The notes under the pieces are model-generated. The model saw only the letters and a list, made by a program, of their open reading frames with translations, was not told the origin of the DNA and ran no database searches. DNA of 64,000 bases, taken from assembly GCA_023402175.1 (NCBI GenBank), contig JAEXCN010000497.1, positions 19,312 to 83,311 on the forward strand. The letters are read 5' to 3'. The position numbers were made by a program, and so were the translations under genes. Positions 35,318 to 44,026 of the stretch are shown piece after piece. Position 1 is the stretch's first letter, and each line of letters starts with the position of its first letter. The stretch is from Pseudomonadota bacterium (GTDB taxonomy: Bacteria > Myxococcota_A > Polyangia > Polyangiales > Polyangiaceae).

Positions 35318-35836
35318 CTACTTCTTGCACTCCGTCATCTTCACGCACTTGCCTGCGCCGCCCTTCGTGCATTCGCTCTGACCGCGAAGCTCCTTTTTCC
35401 CGGCGCTGTCGCAGCAGCATTGCTGCACGGCGGGACCTGCATCGACGACGAGAGCGGCCGCGCACTTGTCCTTCTTCACGCACTGGCCCTTCTTCACCTT
35501 CGTGCACTCGCTCTGCCCGATCTGGGACAGCGGCTGGCCCGGGACCTCGCAGCAGCACGTCTCGGCGCTGCCCGCATCCAATGCTGCGGTGCCTCCGGCA
35601 TCGGTGGAGTCCGTCGTCGCCGTCGCCGTCGCGGGAGGGGACGTCTTCGCTACGACGCCGCCGGCAGTGGCCGTCGTTGCTGTCGTCGGAGCACCGGTAT
35701 CAGGCGTTTCCGCCGTGGTGTTCGTGGCGGCGGCCGTCGCGCTTGCGCCGGCGTCAGCCGCGGCCTCTTCCTTCTTGTGGCAAGCAGCGAGCACGAGAGC
35801 AAGCACGCACGCAGCGGCGGCGGTTCGATTCGACAT
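35318..35836 (-). CDS. Lipoprotein with two tandem CCC-type cysteine repeats
   Basis: A 172-residue protein with a strong lipobox (ALVLAAC, Cys 19), a long Ala/Thr/Asp linker to about residue 92, and two copies of a 35-residue cysteine module: ETCCCEVPGQ...GQSECTKVKKGQCVKKDKC and QQCCCDSAGK...GQSECTKGGAGKCVKMTEC. Each copy holds a triple cysteine, SECTK, a further C-V-K and a final cysteine, six cysteines in all, giving either three disulfides or a metal-binding cluster. I do not recognise the module. GGAGGGATC before ATG 35836 is a good ribosome site. It is a free-standing gene. Confidence 0.82.
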   Translation of the reverse strand: MSNRTAAAACVLALVLAACHKKEEAAADAGASATAAATNTTAETPDTGAPTTATTATAGGVVAKTSPPATATATTDSTDAGGTAALDAGSAETCCCEVPGQPLSQIGQSECTKVKKGQCVKKDKCAAALVVDAGPAVQQCCCDSAGKKELRGQSECTKGGAGKCVKMTECKK

Positions 35837-36085
35837 GATCCCTCCAGCATGGAGCATGAGCTCCAGCGGCGAAGATCTTCGCCGCCGCGATGCACGAGGG
35901 CCAAGAAGCCGAACGTTCGTGAAGATTCCCTCATCCACCGCGCGCGCGGCGCGCACGGTCCTCTGCGCGGGAGTCGGGTGCGCGGGCCCGCCCGTCGGCC
36001 GAGCGCGATCTCGCGCGCGACATCGGACGGACCCGGACGAGCGCAGCTGGGGCGGTTCAACGATCGGCCGAGCAGCGCTCTCGCC

Positions 36086-36550
36086 TCAGACGGCGTCCTG
36101 CACGCGCACCTGACCGAACAGATATGCAGCGAGATTCATCCGATCGCGCGAGATCCTCTGGGCTCGGTTGTTTCCGCAGCCGAGCGGACCCGACGCGTAC
36201 CAAGCGATGGGCGCCGACGGGCAAACGCGGAGGGAGATGCGAAGGAGGTTCAATCCGGTGCGCACGCACGCATCGACGTTGCCGAGGAGCGCAGGCGATC
36301 CTCCCGCCGAGCGATGGATCTGGTACGCGCAGAACGACTCGCCCTTGTCTCCAATCGCGTCGGCAACGAACGTCGACTCGCGGAATGCGACCGCCACCAT
36401 GAGCGCTGCCGTCCGACGACGATCGGCGTCGTTCGCGAACAGAGGCTTGTTCGATTCGACAGCACGCGCAATCGCTCCACCGAGCTCGCTGTGGTCACGT
36501 CCAGGCGCAAGCTGTGTCATCGCGGCGAGAACGAACGGGAGAATGGACAT
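36086..36550 (-). CDS. Small lysozyme/transglycosylase-like protein
   Basis: A 154-residue protein that begins MSILPFVLAAMTQLAPG, a weak signal sequence or anchor. The rest has a lysozyme-like layout: VAFRESTFVADAIGDKGESFCAYQIH with Glu in FRES as the likely catalytic acid, a short loop, GNVDACVRTGLNLLRIS, and a terminal WYASGPLGCGNN segment. Three or four cysteines suggest export. It would cut peptidoglycan, either its own or that of prey. GGAGA lies seven bases before ATG 36550. A long hairpin in the leader (36601-36649) is the only regulatory hint. Confidence 0.72.
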   Translation of the reverse strand: MSILPFVLAAMTQLAPGRDHSELGGAIARAVESNKPLFANDADRRRTAALMVAVAFRESTFVADAIGDKGESFCAYQIHRSAGGSPALLGNVDACVRTGLNLLRISLRVCPSAPIAWYASGPLGCGNNRAQRISRDRMNLAAYLFGQVRVQDAV

Positions 36551-36600
36551 GCGGGTCTCCAAACCGTGGAAACTCGATCGCTGAGCGAAGCGACCGAGGC

Positions 36601-36649
36601 GCGCGCCCCTTTGCGAGTGTCGTGCCGACACTGACGCAAAAGGGCGCGC
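36601..36649. repeat. Long composite hairpin in the leader of the lysozyme-like gene
   Basis: Outer arms 36601-36615 and 36635-36649 pair over 15 bp with one mismatch. A perfect inner stem 36616-36622 (AGTGTCG) with 36626-36632 has a three-base loop. It lies about 50 bp upstream of the lysozyme-like gene, so it may attenuate that gene or end the transcript of the cytochrome gene (stop at 36838). Confidence 0.65.
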
Positions 36650-36837
36650 ACCGACCGGTCGCTGGGATCGTGAGGCATGTGGTCCGGTAGATTGTCGAAA
36701 CGACGGGGCGGATCCGCGATGCATCCGATCACGCGTGCTGCAGCGGCTGTCGATTCTCCTGCCTGAGACAACCAGGCGATGTCACGGTCGGGACTCCGAT
36801 CGGGGCAATTCGCACCGCGACCATGGGCGACACCCGT

Positions 36838-38517
36838 TCAGCGCGTCTTCAAGTACTCAATCAGTGCATGTTTGTCCGCATCCGGAAGCGACGCGCCGAA
36901 GTAGTGGCCGCCGTTCTCGACGAGCTCGGGGCACAGGTTCTTCGTCGGGTCCGCAGGATCGAGATTCGCGAATGCGTTGACCGGTGTGCCCGCTGGGAGA
37001 GGCGTCGACGAGCCGGGCAGGATGACCGTGTCGGTCGTGCGCTGGATCGATGCCGCGAAGTCACGGCTGCTCGGGTAGAGCAGCTCGTGCATCGAGGCCT
37101 CGTACATCGCCACGCGTCCAGCAACGGAAGGATCGCCGTTGTACGGACCGAGTCGGTTGTTGTGGAAGAAGGGCGCCGTGGCCCATGCAGCTTCGAGGAG
37201 CATCACGCGATAGAAGCCGGGTCCACCGGTCGGCCGCGCCTTGTATTCGTCCGAGGAGAACGCCGCCCAGATGTGACCGGCCGTCCAGTTCGTCGTGAGC
37301 GCGCGACAGCGATGTGTGCCGATCGCTCCCGGCGGCTCGCCCTTCGATGGATCGAAGCCCGACGCCGGAAGCACCTCGTCGTTCGAGAGGACCTCAGCCG
37401 AGTGGCAAGATGCACAGGTCTTGTCGAAGACCTTCTTGCCCTTCTTCACGACCGACCAGTCGACGAGCCACGAGCCGCCCGGCGCATCGGACAACCGCGG
37501 AGGTCGAGGCCGCTGCAAGAACTCGCAGAGATCCGGCACCGCCTTCTCCGCAGCGACGAAGTCGGCGCAATCATGCCGGCATTGATCGAGGTCGATCGGC
37601 GTCTGGCTTCCTCCCGGACCGTTTGCGAGGTGAGGCAGCACACACTCGGCGGCGCACGACCCGATGTTGAAGTAGACGCGGAGCGCCGCCTTTTCGCAGC
37701 CGACCGAGTCCTCGCCTCCCTGACCCGAGCGATGCACCTTGATGCGCAGACCGGCGTCGTGCTGCTTGAAGAAGGGCCGCTCGGGGAGATCCCAGATGGG
37801 CGTGATCATGCCCGGGTTGACGATGTGATCGTTTTCGATCGCGGTCGTGTCGACGGTCCCGGGCGCCCATGATGCGAAGACCTGGTAACGCGGATCCTGC
37901 GTCGAGAGGTGCGCGCCGAAGATCTTCCCGATACGGAGGAACTGGTTGCCGACGGTAGGGTGGATGTTGCTCCACTTCGGGTGGTTCGGATTGGCAGGCG
38001 GGTTCGCGGGATCGAACCCCGCGTGGCAGGAAGCGCACGTGATGCCGAAGACGTACTTCGGACCGGTCGGCAACCGGTTCGGGAATTTTCGGATGCCGAT
38101 GACGCCGGACGCCTCCGGATCGTCGCACTTGTCGAGGAAGCCCGTCGTCGCGTCGCCCTGCTTGCAGTCCGGATCGTTCAGCACGCCCCAGGTCGTGAAG
38201 CGCGTGTTCCGATCGGAGGTGAGCACCTCGTCGAAGCCGAGCGGAAGGTTGAAAGGCGGGCCCGCGACAATGAGCGAGAAGAACTTCTCGCCGCCGAACG
38301 TCGCCTCGAACCAGATGTCGCGACCGCGCTTCCATGCTGGCTTCGGCTTCTTCTTTCCCCACTTGCTCGAAGGCGCGCTCAGCGCTTCGGACGTCCGCGC
38401 CACGTCGTCGACCGCATCGTCGTCGCGTAGCGGGTTTTCGTTGTCGTCGTAGCCGGTACTGCAGGATGCGATGGCGACGCCGAGCGCCGCGGCCATCGTG
38501 AGCCTGGTCATTCTCAT
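36838..38517 (-). CDS. Diheme cytochrome c lipoprotein (RoxA/MauG-like)
   Basis: A 559-residue periplasmic or outer-membrane lipoprotein: signal plus lipobox AIASC (Cys 19), acidic linker, then two heme c sites CASCH, one near residue 166 (GITCASCHAGFDP) and one near 370 (KTCASCHSAEVLS). Between them is a long domain with HPKWSNIHPTVGNQFLRIGK and IWDLPERPFF, and a C-terminal part with APFFHNNRLG. Two widely spaced CXXCH motifs in a 550-700-residue secreted protein fit the RoxA/MauG-type diheme superfamily, some of which cleave polyisoprene; the activity here is not known. GGAG precedes ATG 38517. Stop to next gene is 287 bp, holding the hairpin at 36601-36649. Confidence 0.82.
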   Translation of the reverse strand: MRMTRLTMAAALGVAIASCSTGYDDNENPLRDDDAVDDVARTSEALSAPSSKWGKKKPKPAWKRGRDIWFEATFGGEKFFSLIVAGPPFNLPLGFDEVLTSDRNTRFTTWGVLNDPDCKQGDATTGFLDKCDDPEASGVIGIRKFPNRLPTGPKYVFGITCASCHAGFDPANPPANPNHPKWSNIHPTVGNQFLRIGKIFGAHLSTQDPRYQVFASWAPGTVDTTAIENDHIVNPGMITPIWDLPERPFFKQHDAGLRIKVHRSGQGGEDSVGCEKAALRVYFNIGSCAAECVLPHLANGPGGSQTPIDLDQCRHDCADFVAAEKAVPDLCEFLQRPRPPRLSDAPGGSWLVDWSVVKKGKKVFDKTCASCHSAEVLSNDEVLPASGFDPSKGEPPGAIGTHRCRALTTNWTAGHIWAAFSSDEYKARPTGGPGFYRVMLLEAAWATAPFFHNNRLGPYNGDPSVAGRVAMYEASMHELLYPSSRDFAASIQRTTDTVILPGSSTPLPAGTPVNAFANLDPADPTKNLCPELVENGGHYFGASLPDADKHALIEYLKTR

Positions 38518-38793
38518 CGTTTCTCCTTCGTTGGAGTTGTCGTTCGGCGTTCACACTCGACGCCGGCGCGAGCCGGTTCCCACGCGTGCGCGCGCGGTCA
38601 GCAATCGGCACGCCGCCTCGCGTGTGCGCGTTGAGCCGAGCTGCACCGCGTGGGCAGGAAGACGCGCGTGGCATTCCCCTCCGACGATCGATTTGCCGTA
38701 GCAAAGCGTCTCGCCGCGTCGCTCCTCCGCGCCGTTACGCGGCAGGTGAGCACGTTTCGGGCTGCGTCCTGCCGCGCAAGCGAGCGATGCGCC

Positions 38794-39456
38794 TCACCGC
38801 TGCGACGGCGCGGCGCCGCGACGGGCCCGAGCTCGGGCCGCCGGAGCACTCTCCTCGTCCCGCGCGCTCTCTCGTCCTTCCTCTTCCTCTTCCTCTTCCT
38901 CTTCCTCTTCCTCTTTGTCTCGTCCTCGATCGTCGCTTGCGCCTGCGGCAGCAGACGGGTTCTTCGCGAGATCCTCGGCGACGAGCTCCTCGAGCGGCTT
39001 CAGCTTCTCGAAGAGCTCCTCCGCCGACACTGCGGATCGCGGCTCCGCGCCGAGCAGCCACGGTGCGGCATCGATCGCCGTCTTCCAGGCGACCTCCTCG
39101 ATGTCGGGGCAGGGCCGGTTGCATTCGCTCGCGCTCGCCTTGTTCGGCGACGCTGATGCACTCGAGCCTGCTTCGTCCGGAGAGGCGGCGACGGCGGCGT
39201 TCGCCTCGCCCGGCCCGGTGATCGCGTCGAGATAGACGTTCTCGAAGTCGCCACGTCGCGTCCGGTGGAAGGAGATCCTTGCGGGCCTGCCGATGTACCT
39301 CATCGCCTCCGCGCCGATCTCCTCACGGAACGTGCTGTATCGGTGCCCGTCGTCGTCGGTCAGGACGAAGCGGGTATTGCCTGAGCGTGACTGGACGGGA
39401 CGAACCTCACGGACGAGGACCGTGCGCTCGCCTCTGTCTCCCGTGGAAGCTCCCAT
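38794..39456 (-). CDS. Hypothetical protein with OB-like N-terminus and poly-Glu tail
   Basis: A 220-residue cytoplasmic protein. Residues about 10-80 look like a small beta-barrel or OB-type nucleic-acid domain (TVLVREVRPVQSRSGNTRF, then YSTFREEIGAEA and ISFHRTRRGDFENVYLDAI). The middle is acidic and Ala/Ser rich; the C-terminus is a run of 13 or so Glu encoded by a hexanucleotide repeat, then Arg/Ala. I do not recognise a family. An in-frame ATG at 39483 would add nine residues. The first domain might bind DNA or RNA, by shape only. Confidence 0.6.
   Translation of the reverse strand: MGASTGDRGERTVLVREVRPVQSRSGNTRFVLTDDDGHRYSTFREEIGAEAMRYIGRPARISFHRTRRGDFENVYLDAITGPGEANAAVAASPDEAGSSASASPNKASASECNRPCPDIEEVAWKTAIDAAPWLLGAEPRSAVSAEELFEKLKPLEELVAEDLAKNPSAAAGASDDRGRDKEEEEEEEEEEEEGRESARDEESAPAARARARRGAAPSQR
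38878..38913. repeat. Hexanucleotide microsatellite (TTCCTC)6 inside a coding sequence
   Basis: Six tandem units encode the poly-Glu run of the 38794-39456 protein on the minus strand. Length changes would stay in frame. Confidence 0.9.
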
Positions 39457-39567
39457 GCCGTGGGATCGAAGCAAGCGAGGAACCATCGAGCGCGCTCCAG
39501 CTCGCATGTCGATGCCTCGTCCACGCACGGCCGCGCTCCGCTCGCACGCTCCCGTGCGCGGCGCCGC

Positions 39568-40593
39568 TCACCCGCGATGGCGGGGCTTCGTCGGGATCGG
39601 CCCCGGGTGCTTCTGCGGCTTCACCGAGTCGAGCAGCTCGCGTGGATCGAAGAGCGCGGCGTTCGCTTCGCCTTCGCGCTCCGGCACGAGCAGCGACGAG
39701 TCGAGAAACTCGGGATCGGCGGTGAACGTCGGCGGCGGGAGCGTCGGAAGCCAGGCTGGATGCGCGTCTTGCCAGGCCGCCCGCATCGTCGCGATGTCGG
39801 ACCAGCGATCGACTTTGCGATACGAGAGCGCGCGATCGATCACGGCCACGATCTTGCTCGGGAGCTCCGGTGCGGCGTCCGCAAGCGATCGCGGTCGCGT
39901 CGACGCCGTCGCGAGCATCATCGCGTCCATGTGCTTCGCGAGATGCACCGACTGCCCGGAGAGCGCGAAGAACAGCGTCGCCCCGAGCGACCAGACGTCC
40001 GTCTGCGCGTCCATCTTCTTGGTCAGACCGAGCGCAGCCTCCGGCGCCATGAATGACGGCGTGCCGACGACGCTCTGCGCGGCATCGGCCGTGTGCCCGC
40101 GCAGCTTCGCGAACCCGAAGTCGAGCAGCTTCACCCCACCGCCCTCGAGGACGAAGATGTTCGCCGGCTTCAGGTCGCGATGGACGATCCCAGCCGCGTG
40201 GACGGCCGAGAGCGCATCCATCACGGCGTTGCCGATCGGCATGATCTCTTCGAGGGGCACACGACCACCGCGCTCGTCGCGCAAATCGCCGAGCGTCTGC
40301 CCGACGAGCAGCTCGAAGACGAGGAACGCGCAGCCATCGGCGTCGACACCTTCGTCGAGGACCTTCACCGTCCCCGGATGAGCGACGGCTCCGACGAGGC
40401 GCGCTTCCGAGAGCAGCAGCTTCAGGACGCGCGGGTTGTGCGAGAGGTCCGGGTGGAAGACCTTGATCGCTGCGCGCGTCCGCTCGCCGACGCGCGTAGC
40501 TGCATAGACGGTCGACGTGCCTCCCTCGCCGATCACGGAGTCGACGCGCCACGTTCCGCCGAGGACTCGACCCAACCGGCCGTCGACCGCCAT
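39568..40593 (-). CDS. Ser/Thr protein kinase
   Basis: A 341-residue soluble Hanks-type kinase. Glycine loop IGEGGTSTVY near 22-31, AAIKVF lysine, HRDLKPANIF, DFGFAKL, and GTPSFMAPEAALG are all intact. The C-terminal 60 residues (after the kinase core at about 285) are a Pro-rich tail ending in a basic stretch, with no transmembrane helix and no extra domain. Substrates are unknown. ATG 40593 starts the conserved part, 63 bp inside a longer frame. TACATT lies seven bases before it and no ribosome site is seen, so the message may be leaderless. Confidence 0.93.
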   Translation of the reverse strand: MAVDGRLGRVLGGTWRVDSVIGEGGTSTVYAATRVGERTRAAIKVFHPDLSHNPRVLKLLLSEARLVGAVAHPGTVKVLDEGVDADGCAFLVFELLVGQTLGDLRDERGGRVPLEEIMPIGNAVMDALSAVHAAGIVHRDLKPANIFVLEGGGVKLLDFGFAKLRGHTADAAQSVVGTPSFMAPEAALGLTKKMDAQTDVWSLGATLFFALSGQSVHLAKHMDAMMLATASTRPRSLADAAPELPSKIVAVIDRALSYRKVDRWSDIATMRAAWQDAHPAWLPTLPPPTFTADPEFLDSSLLVPEREGEANAALFDPRELLDSVKPQKHPGPIPTKPRHRG

Positions 40594-40681
40594 CGCCGGC
40601 AATGTACCAGGTCGCGCGTCGCTCGCGCATGGACAGCATGAGCGCGATCGCGGCAAGCGCCGCCGTTCGGTCTTTTCGTCT

Positions 40682-41614
40682 CTAGGCTGCGCGCCTCGAC
40701 TCGATCCACTCGCACCACGCGTCGACGCCCGTGCCGTCGGTAGCGGAGATGGGGATCACCCGAATCCCGGGGTTCACCTTCGTGGCATGCGAGAGGCAGC
40801 GGTCCATGTCGAACTCGAGATGAGGCACGAGGTCGACCTTCGTGAGGAGGAAGACGTCGGCAGCACGGAAGGCACGCGCATACTTCAGCGGCTTGTCCTC
40901 GCCCTCGGTCGCGGACATGACGACGACCTTCGCCTGTTCGCCGAGGTCGAAGAGCGCCGGGCAGACGAGGTTCCCGACGTTCTCGACGAAGATCACGCTG
41001 GAGGGGCCTGGTGCGATCGCGCGCACGCCCTCGATGACCATCTCGGCATCGAGGTGGCAACCTGCACCCGTGTTGATCTGCAGGGCATGACATCCTGCGC
41101 GCCGGATCCGCTCTGCGTCGAGCTCGGTCGCCTGATCGCCTTCGATGACGGCAAGGGGGATGCGTCCCGCGAGCCGCCGGATCGTCGCCTCGAGGACCGC
41201 TGTCTTCCCCGCCCCGGGCGCTCCGATCAGATTGAACATGCGGACGCCGAGCCCCGCGAGCCGTCGCCGCGTCGCGGCCGCGACGGCGTCGTTCTTCTCG
41301 AGCAGCTCGCGCTGGATCCGTACCGTCCGCAGCGCCGCGCGTGAGTGCGAGATCGGCATCGGGGCCGCTCGCAGCCGTAGTCGCGGCCGCGAGTGTGCGG
41401 CGCCGTGCTCGTGGTCGTGATCGTGATCGTGATCGTGATCGTGATCGCCGACCGAGGAAGGCGGCCCCAGGTGCGCGAGCTCCGTCGCAGAAGACGGCGG
41501 GCCAGGATGCTCGGTCGCGCCGAACGACGAGCGCGAGCCCGAGTGGGAGGGTTCCCCCGCACCCGCAGACGGATCGGACGGATGCTCTCGGCCGCAGCCA
41601 CAAGTCCTGCACAT
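40682..41614 (-). CDS. hypB: Hydrogenase nickel incorporation protein HypB
   Basis: A 310-residue nickel-delivery GTPase for [NiFe] hydrogenase maturation. The N-terminus starts MCRTCGCG, the HypB metal-site signature. A His/Asp tract (six DH repeats) follows and can store nickel. The GTPase domain (from about 100) has GAPGAGKTAVLE as P-loop, VIEGDQATELD as switch, NTGAGCHLDAEM with the metal Cys-His pair, FVENVGNLVCP and the TKVDL base-specific motif. No hypA, hypC-F or hydrogenase subunit occurs in this window, so it acts with partners elsewhere. The gene diverges from the SIS isomerase gene. Confidence 0.95.
   Translation of the reverse strand: MCRTCGCGREHPSDPSAGAGEPSHSGSRSSFGATEHPGPPSSATELAHLGPPSSVGDHDHDHDHDHDHEHGAAHSRPRLRLRAAPMPISHSRAALRTVRIQRELLEKNDAVAAATRRRLAGLGVRMFNLIGAPGAGKTAVLEATIRRLAGRIPLAVIEGDQATELDAERIRRAGCHALQINTGAGCHLDAEMVIEGVRAIAPGPSSVIFVENVGNLVCPALFDLGEQAKVVVMSATEGEDKPLKYARAFRAADVFLLTKVDLVPHLEFDMDRCLSHATKVNPGIRVIPISATDGTGVDAWCEWIESRRAA
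41411..41446. repeat. Hexanucleotide repeat encoding the HypB His/Asp tract
   Basis: Six tandem units of GTGRTC (five of them GTGATC) encode alternating His and Asp on the minus strand. Unit gain or loss keeps the frame and would alter the metal-storage tail. Confidence 0.85.
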
Positions 41615-41969
41615 CTTCGACGACCTCGCCTTCCTCGAGCCGGAGCTCGCTCCTCTGGTCACGGCGAGCTCGAGCCGCACCTTCGAACGTGGTGCCGCGG
41701 GCGCAGACGTCAGAAGCTCGACGCGCAGATCGCGTAGCGAAAAGCGAGCCCGGCGGAAGCATGCTCCGGCAGCAGCCTCTGTGGCCCGGCGTTGGCGGCT
41801 CGCACCGTGCACCCATCGAGGGAGAACGCCTCGATCCAGTCGCTCGTGTCCCCACGGAACGAGCAGCAACGGCCGTCGGCATGCCCTTGGCTATCGCGAC
41901 GATCCGTTGTGGCTCTGTCACGTAGGGAAACGATCGCGCACGCTGGCGCCGCATACGGGAGGTCGAAAC
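41615..41969. other. 355-bp divergent region between hypB and the SIS gene
   Basis: No gene is supported. Open frames exist on both strands but lack suitable starts and family sequence; I looked for a hypA remnant upstream of hypB and did not find one. It should carry the promoters of both flanking genes. GGGAGG lies before the SIS ATG at 41970. Confidence 0.4.
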
Positions 41970-42551
41970 ATGACCGCAGCGATCCGACGCAAGGCGCGTG
42001 AGAGCGCGCTGCTCTGCGCGACGTTCTTCGAGTCTCACGCCGACGAGGTGGAACGTTGCGCCCACGCGCTCGCCGATCGCTTCGAGCGCGGCGGCCGCCT
42101 CCTCGTGATCGGCAACGGCGGCTCGGAGTGCGATGCGCAGCACGTGGCCGTCGAGTTCGCTCATCCGATCGTGCAGAACCGGCGCGCGTTGCCTGCTCAC
42201 GCCCTCGGCGAGAGCGCCGCGCTCGTGACGGCCATCGGCAACGACGGCGACTTCTCGCGTGTGTTCGTCGATCAGATCGACCTCTTCGGACGCGGACCCG
42301 ACGTGGTGCTCGGGATCTCGACCTCGGGAGCGTCGCTCAACGTCAACCGCGCGCTACGACGCGCACGAGAGCGCAAGCTGATGACGATCGGATTCACCGG
42401 ACGCGACGGCGGAGCCATGCCCGCGCTCTGTGACTTCATCTTCATCGTGCCGAGCTGGTCGGTGCACCGCGTGCAGGAGGTGCACACGGTGCTCCTGCAC
42501 CTGCTCTGGGACACGGTTCACGTGGTGCAGGGCGCGCCGGACGTCCTCTGA
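41970..42551 (+). CDS. SIS-domain phosphosugar isomerase, GmhA-like
   Basis: A 193-residue protein of the D-sedoheptulose-7-phosphate isomerase family. The phosphate-binding NGGSECDAQHVAVEFAHP is the GmhA motif with Glu/Cys replacing the usual small residues; SALG-type nucleotide loop VTAIGNDGDFSRVF and GISTSGASLNVNRAL are intact, as is VPSWSVHRVQEVH near the end. GmhA makes the first intermediate of heptose for lipopolysaccharide or related glycans. A ribosome site GGGAGG lies seven bases before ATG. It is followed at about 100 bp by pncB on the same strand. Confidence 0.88.
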   Translation: MTAAIRRKARESALLCATFFESHADEVERCAHALADRFERGGRLLVIGNGGSECDAQHVAVEFAHPIVQNRRALPAHALGESAALVTAIGNDGDFSRVFVDQIDLFGRGPDVVLGISTSGASLNVNRALRRARERKLMTIGFTGRDGGAMPALCDFIFIVPSWSVHRVQEVHTVLLHLLWDTVHVVQGAPDVL

Positions 42552-42652
42552 TCGTGATCGGGCGGGATCGAGCTCGCATGCGCGTCCGCGGAGCTCGCGA
42601 AACCGCGTGCTCTGGATCGGCCCCAGGCGAGCGTCTTGCAGCAACGACGGAC

Positions 42653-44023
42653 ATGGCCGGCAGCCCGAGCGAACCGCGTCTCGGCCTCGTGACGGACCTC
42701 TACGAGCTGACGATGGCCGCGAGCTATCGACAGCTCGGGATGAAGGACCGCGCGACGATGAGCTTGTTCGTCCGGAAGCTGCCCGCCCATCGCGCGTTCT
42801 TCGTGGCCGCTGGTCTCGAGGAGGCGCTCGCGCGACTCGAGCGGCTCGGCTTCGACGAAGCAGGCGTCGATCACCTCGTCTCGTCCGGACATCTCCGGCG
42901 CGAAGACGCGGAGGCGCTCGCTTGCACGCGTTTCACGGGCGACGTCCGCGCGCTGCGAGAGGGCTCGGTCTTCTTTCCCGACGAGCCGCTCCTCGAGGTG
43001 GATGCGCCGATCATCGAGGCACAGCTCGCAGAGACGGTCCTGATCAACGCGCTCCATCTCCCGACGATCGTCGCGTCGAAGGCGGCACGCTGCGTCGCTG
43101 CTTCCCGTGGCAGGCAGCTGGTCGACTTCGCGCTCCGGCGTGCGCCCGGCATGGAGGGGGGCCGCGAGGTCGCGCGCGCGTGCTGGATCGCCGGCTTCGC
43201 GAGCACGAGCAACGTCCAGGCGAGCGCGATGTTCGGCATCCCAGCAAACGGCACCGTCGCGCATGCGTTCATCGAGGCGATGCCCGACGAGCGGACGGCG
43301 TTCGAGGCATGGGCGAGGACCTCGGCCGGACCGATCACCCTCCTCGTCGACACCTACGACACGCTGCAGGGCGTTCGTCGCGCCGTCGAGCTCGCGCTTC
43401 GGCTGCGCGGGCAGGAGCGCAGCGTGACCGCGATTCGTCTCGACAGCGGTGACCTCGATGCGCTCAGTCGAGAAGCGCGGAAGATCCTCGACGACGCCGG
43501 CCTGAAGGACGTCCGCATCTTCGCGAGCGGCGGGATGGACGAGGTCGCGATCGACACGCTCGTGCGCGCGGGAGCGCCGATCGACGGCTTCGGCGTGGGG
43601 ACCAGCGTCGGGATGTCGGCCGACGCTCCCGTGCTCGACATGGTCTACAAGATCGCCGAATACGCCGGACGTCCATGCCTCAAGCTCAGCTCGAAGAAGG
43701 CGACGCTCGTGGGGAAGAAGCAGGTGTGGCGGCGGCGCGCGAGCGACGGGCGGTTTCTGGAAGATCGCATCGCGTGCGCGGACGAGCCGTCTCCCGGTGA
43801 CGACTGGCAACCGCTCCTCGTGCCGATCATGCGCGGCGGCCGCCCGCTCGAGCAACCTAGCCTCGACGACATGAGGACGTTCCACGCCGAGCAGATCGCT
43901 GCGCTTCCCCCCGACCTCCTCGCGGTCGATGCGCGACCGACGTACCCGGTCGCGCTGTCGTCCGAGCTCGTGGAACGACACCGAAAGGCCATGGAAGAAA
44001 CGCGCGCGCGCGAAGGCCTGTGA
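42653..44023 (+). CDS. pncB: Nicotinate phosphoribosyltransferase
   Basis: A 456-residue NAD-salvage enzyme that joins nicotinic acid and PRPP. Family landmarks run through it: LGLVTDLYELTMAASY at the N-terminus, GSVFFPDEPLLEVDAPIIEAQLAET, DFALRRAPGMEGG (active-site histidine loop variant), GFASTSNVQASAMFGIPANGTVAHA and the phosphoribosyl loop TAIRLDSGDLDALSREAR, then IFASGGMDE and GVGTSVG. ATG 42653 is where homologous sequence starts; GTG 42554 or ATG 42578 would extend it. Probably co-transcribed with the SIS gene. The stop is four bases from the convergent porin stop. Confidence 0.93.
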   Translation: MAGSPSEPRLGLVTDLYELTMAASYRQLGMKDRATMSLFVRKLPAHRAFFVAAGLEEALARLERLGFDEAGVDHLVSSGHLRREDAEALACTRFTGDVRALREGSVFFPDEPLLEVDAPIIEAQLAETVLINALHLPTIVASKAARCVAASRGRQLVDFALRRAPGMEGGREVARACWIAGFASTSNVQASAMFGIPANGTVAHAFIEAMPDERTAFEAWARTSAGPITLLVDTYDTLQGVRRAVELALRLRGQERSVTAIRLDSGDLDALSREARKILDDAGLKDVRIFASGGMDEVAIDTLVRAGAPIDGFGVGTSVGMSADAPVLDMVYKIAEYAGRPCLKLSSKKATLVGKKQVWRRRASDGRFLEDRIACADEPSPGDDWQPLLVPIMRGGRPLEQPSLDDMRTFHAEQIAALPPDLLAVDARPTYPVALSSELVERHRKAMEETRAREGL

Positions 44024-44026
44024 GGG

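Noticed and set aside
41615..41969. hypA fragment upstream of hypB
   Set aside because: Open frames there have no CxxC ribbon or MHE-type start.
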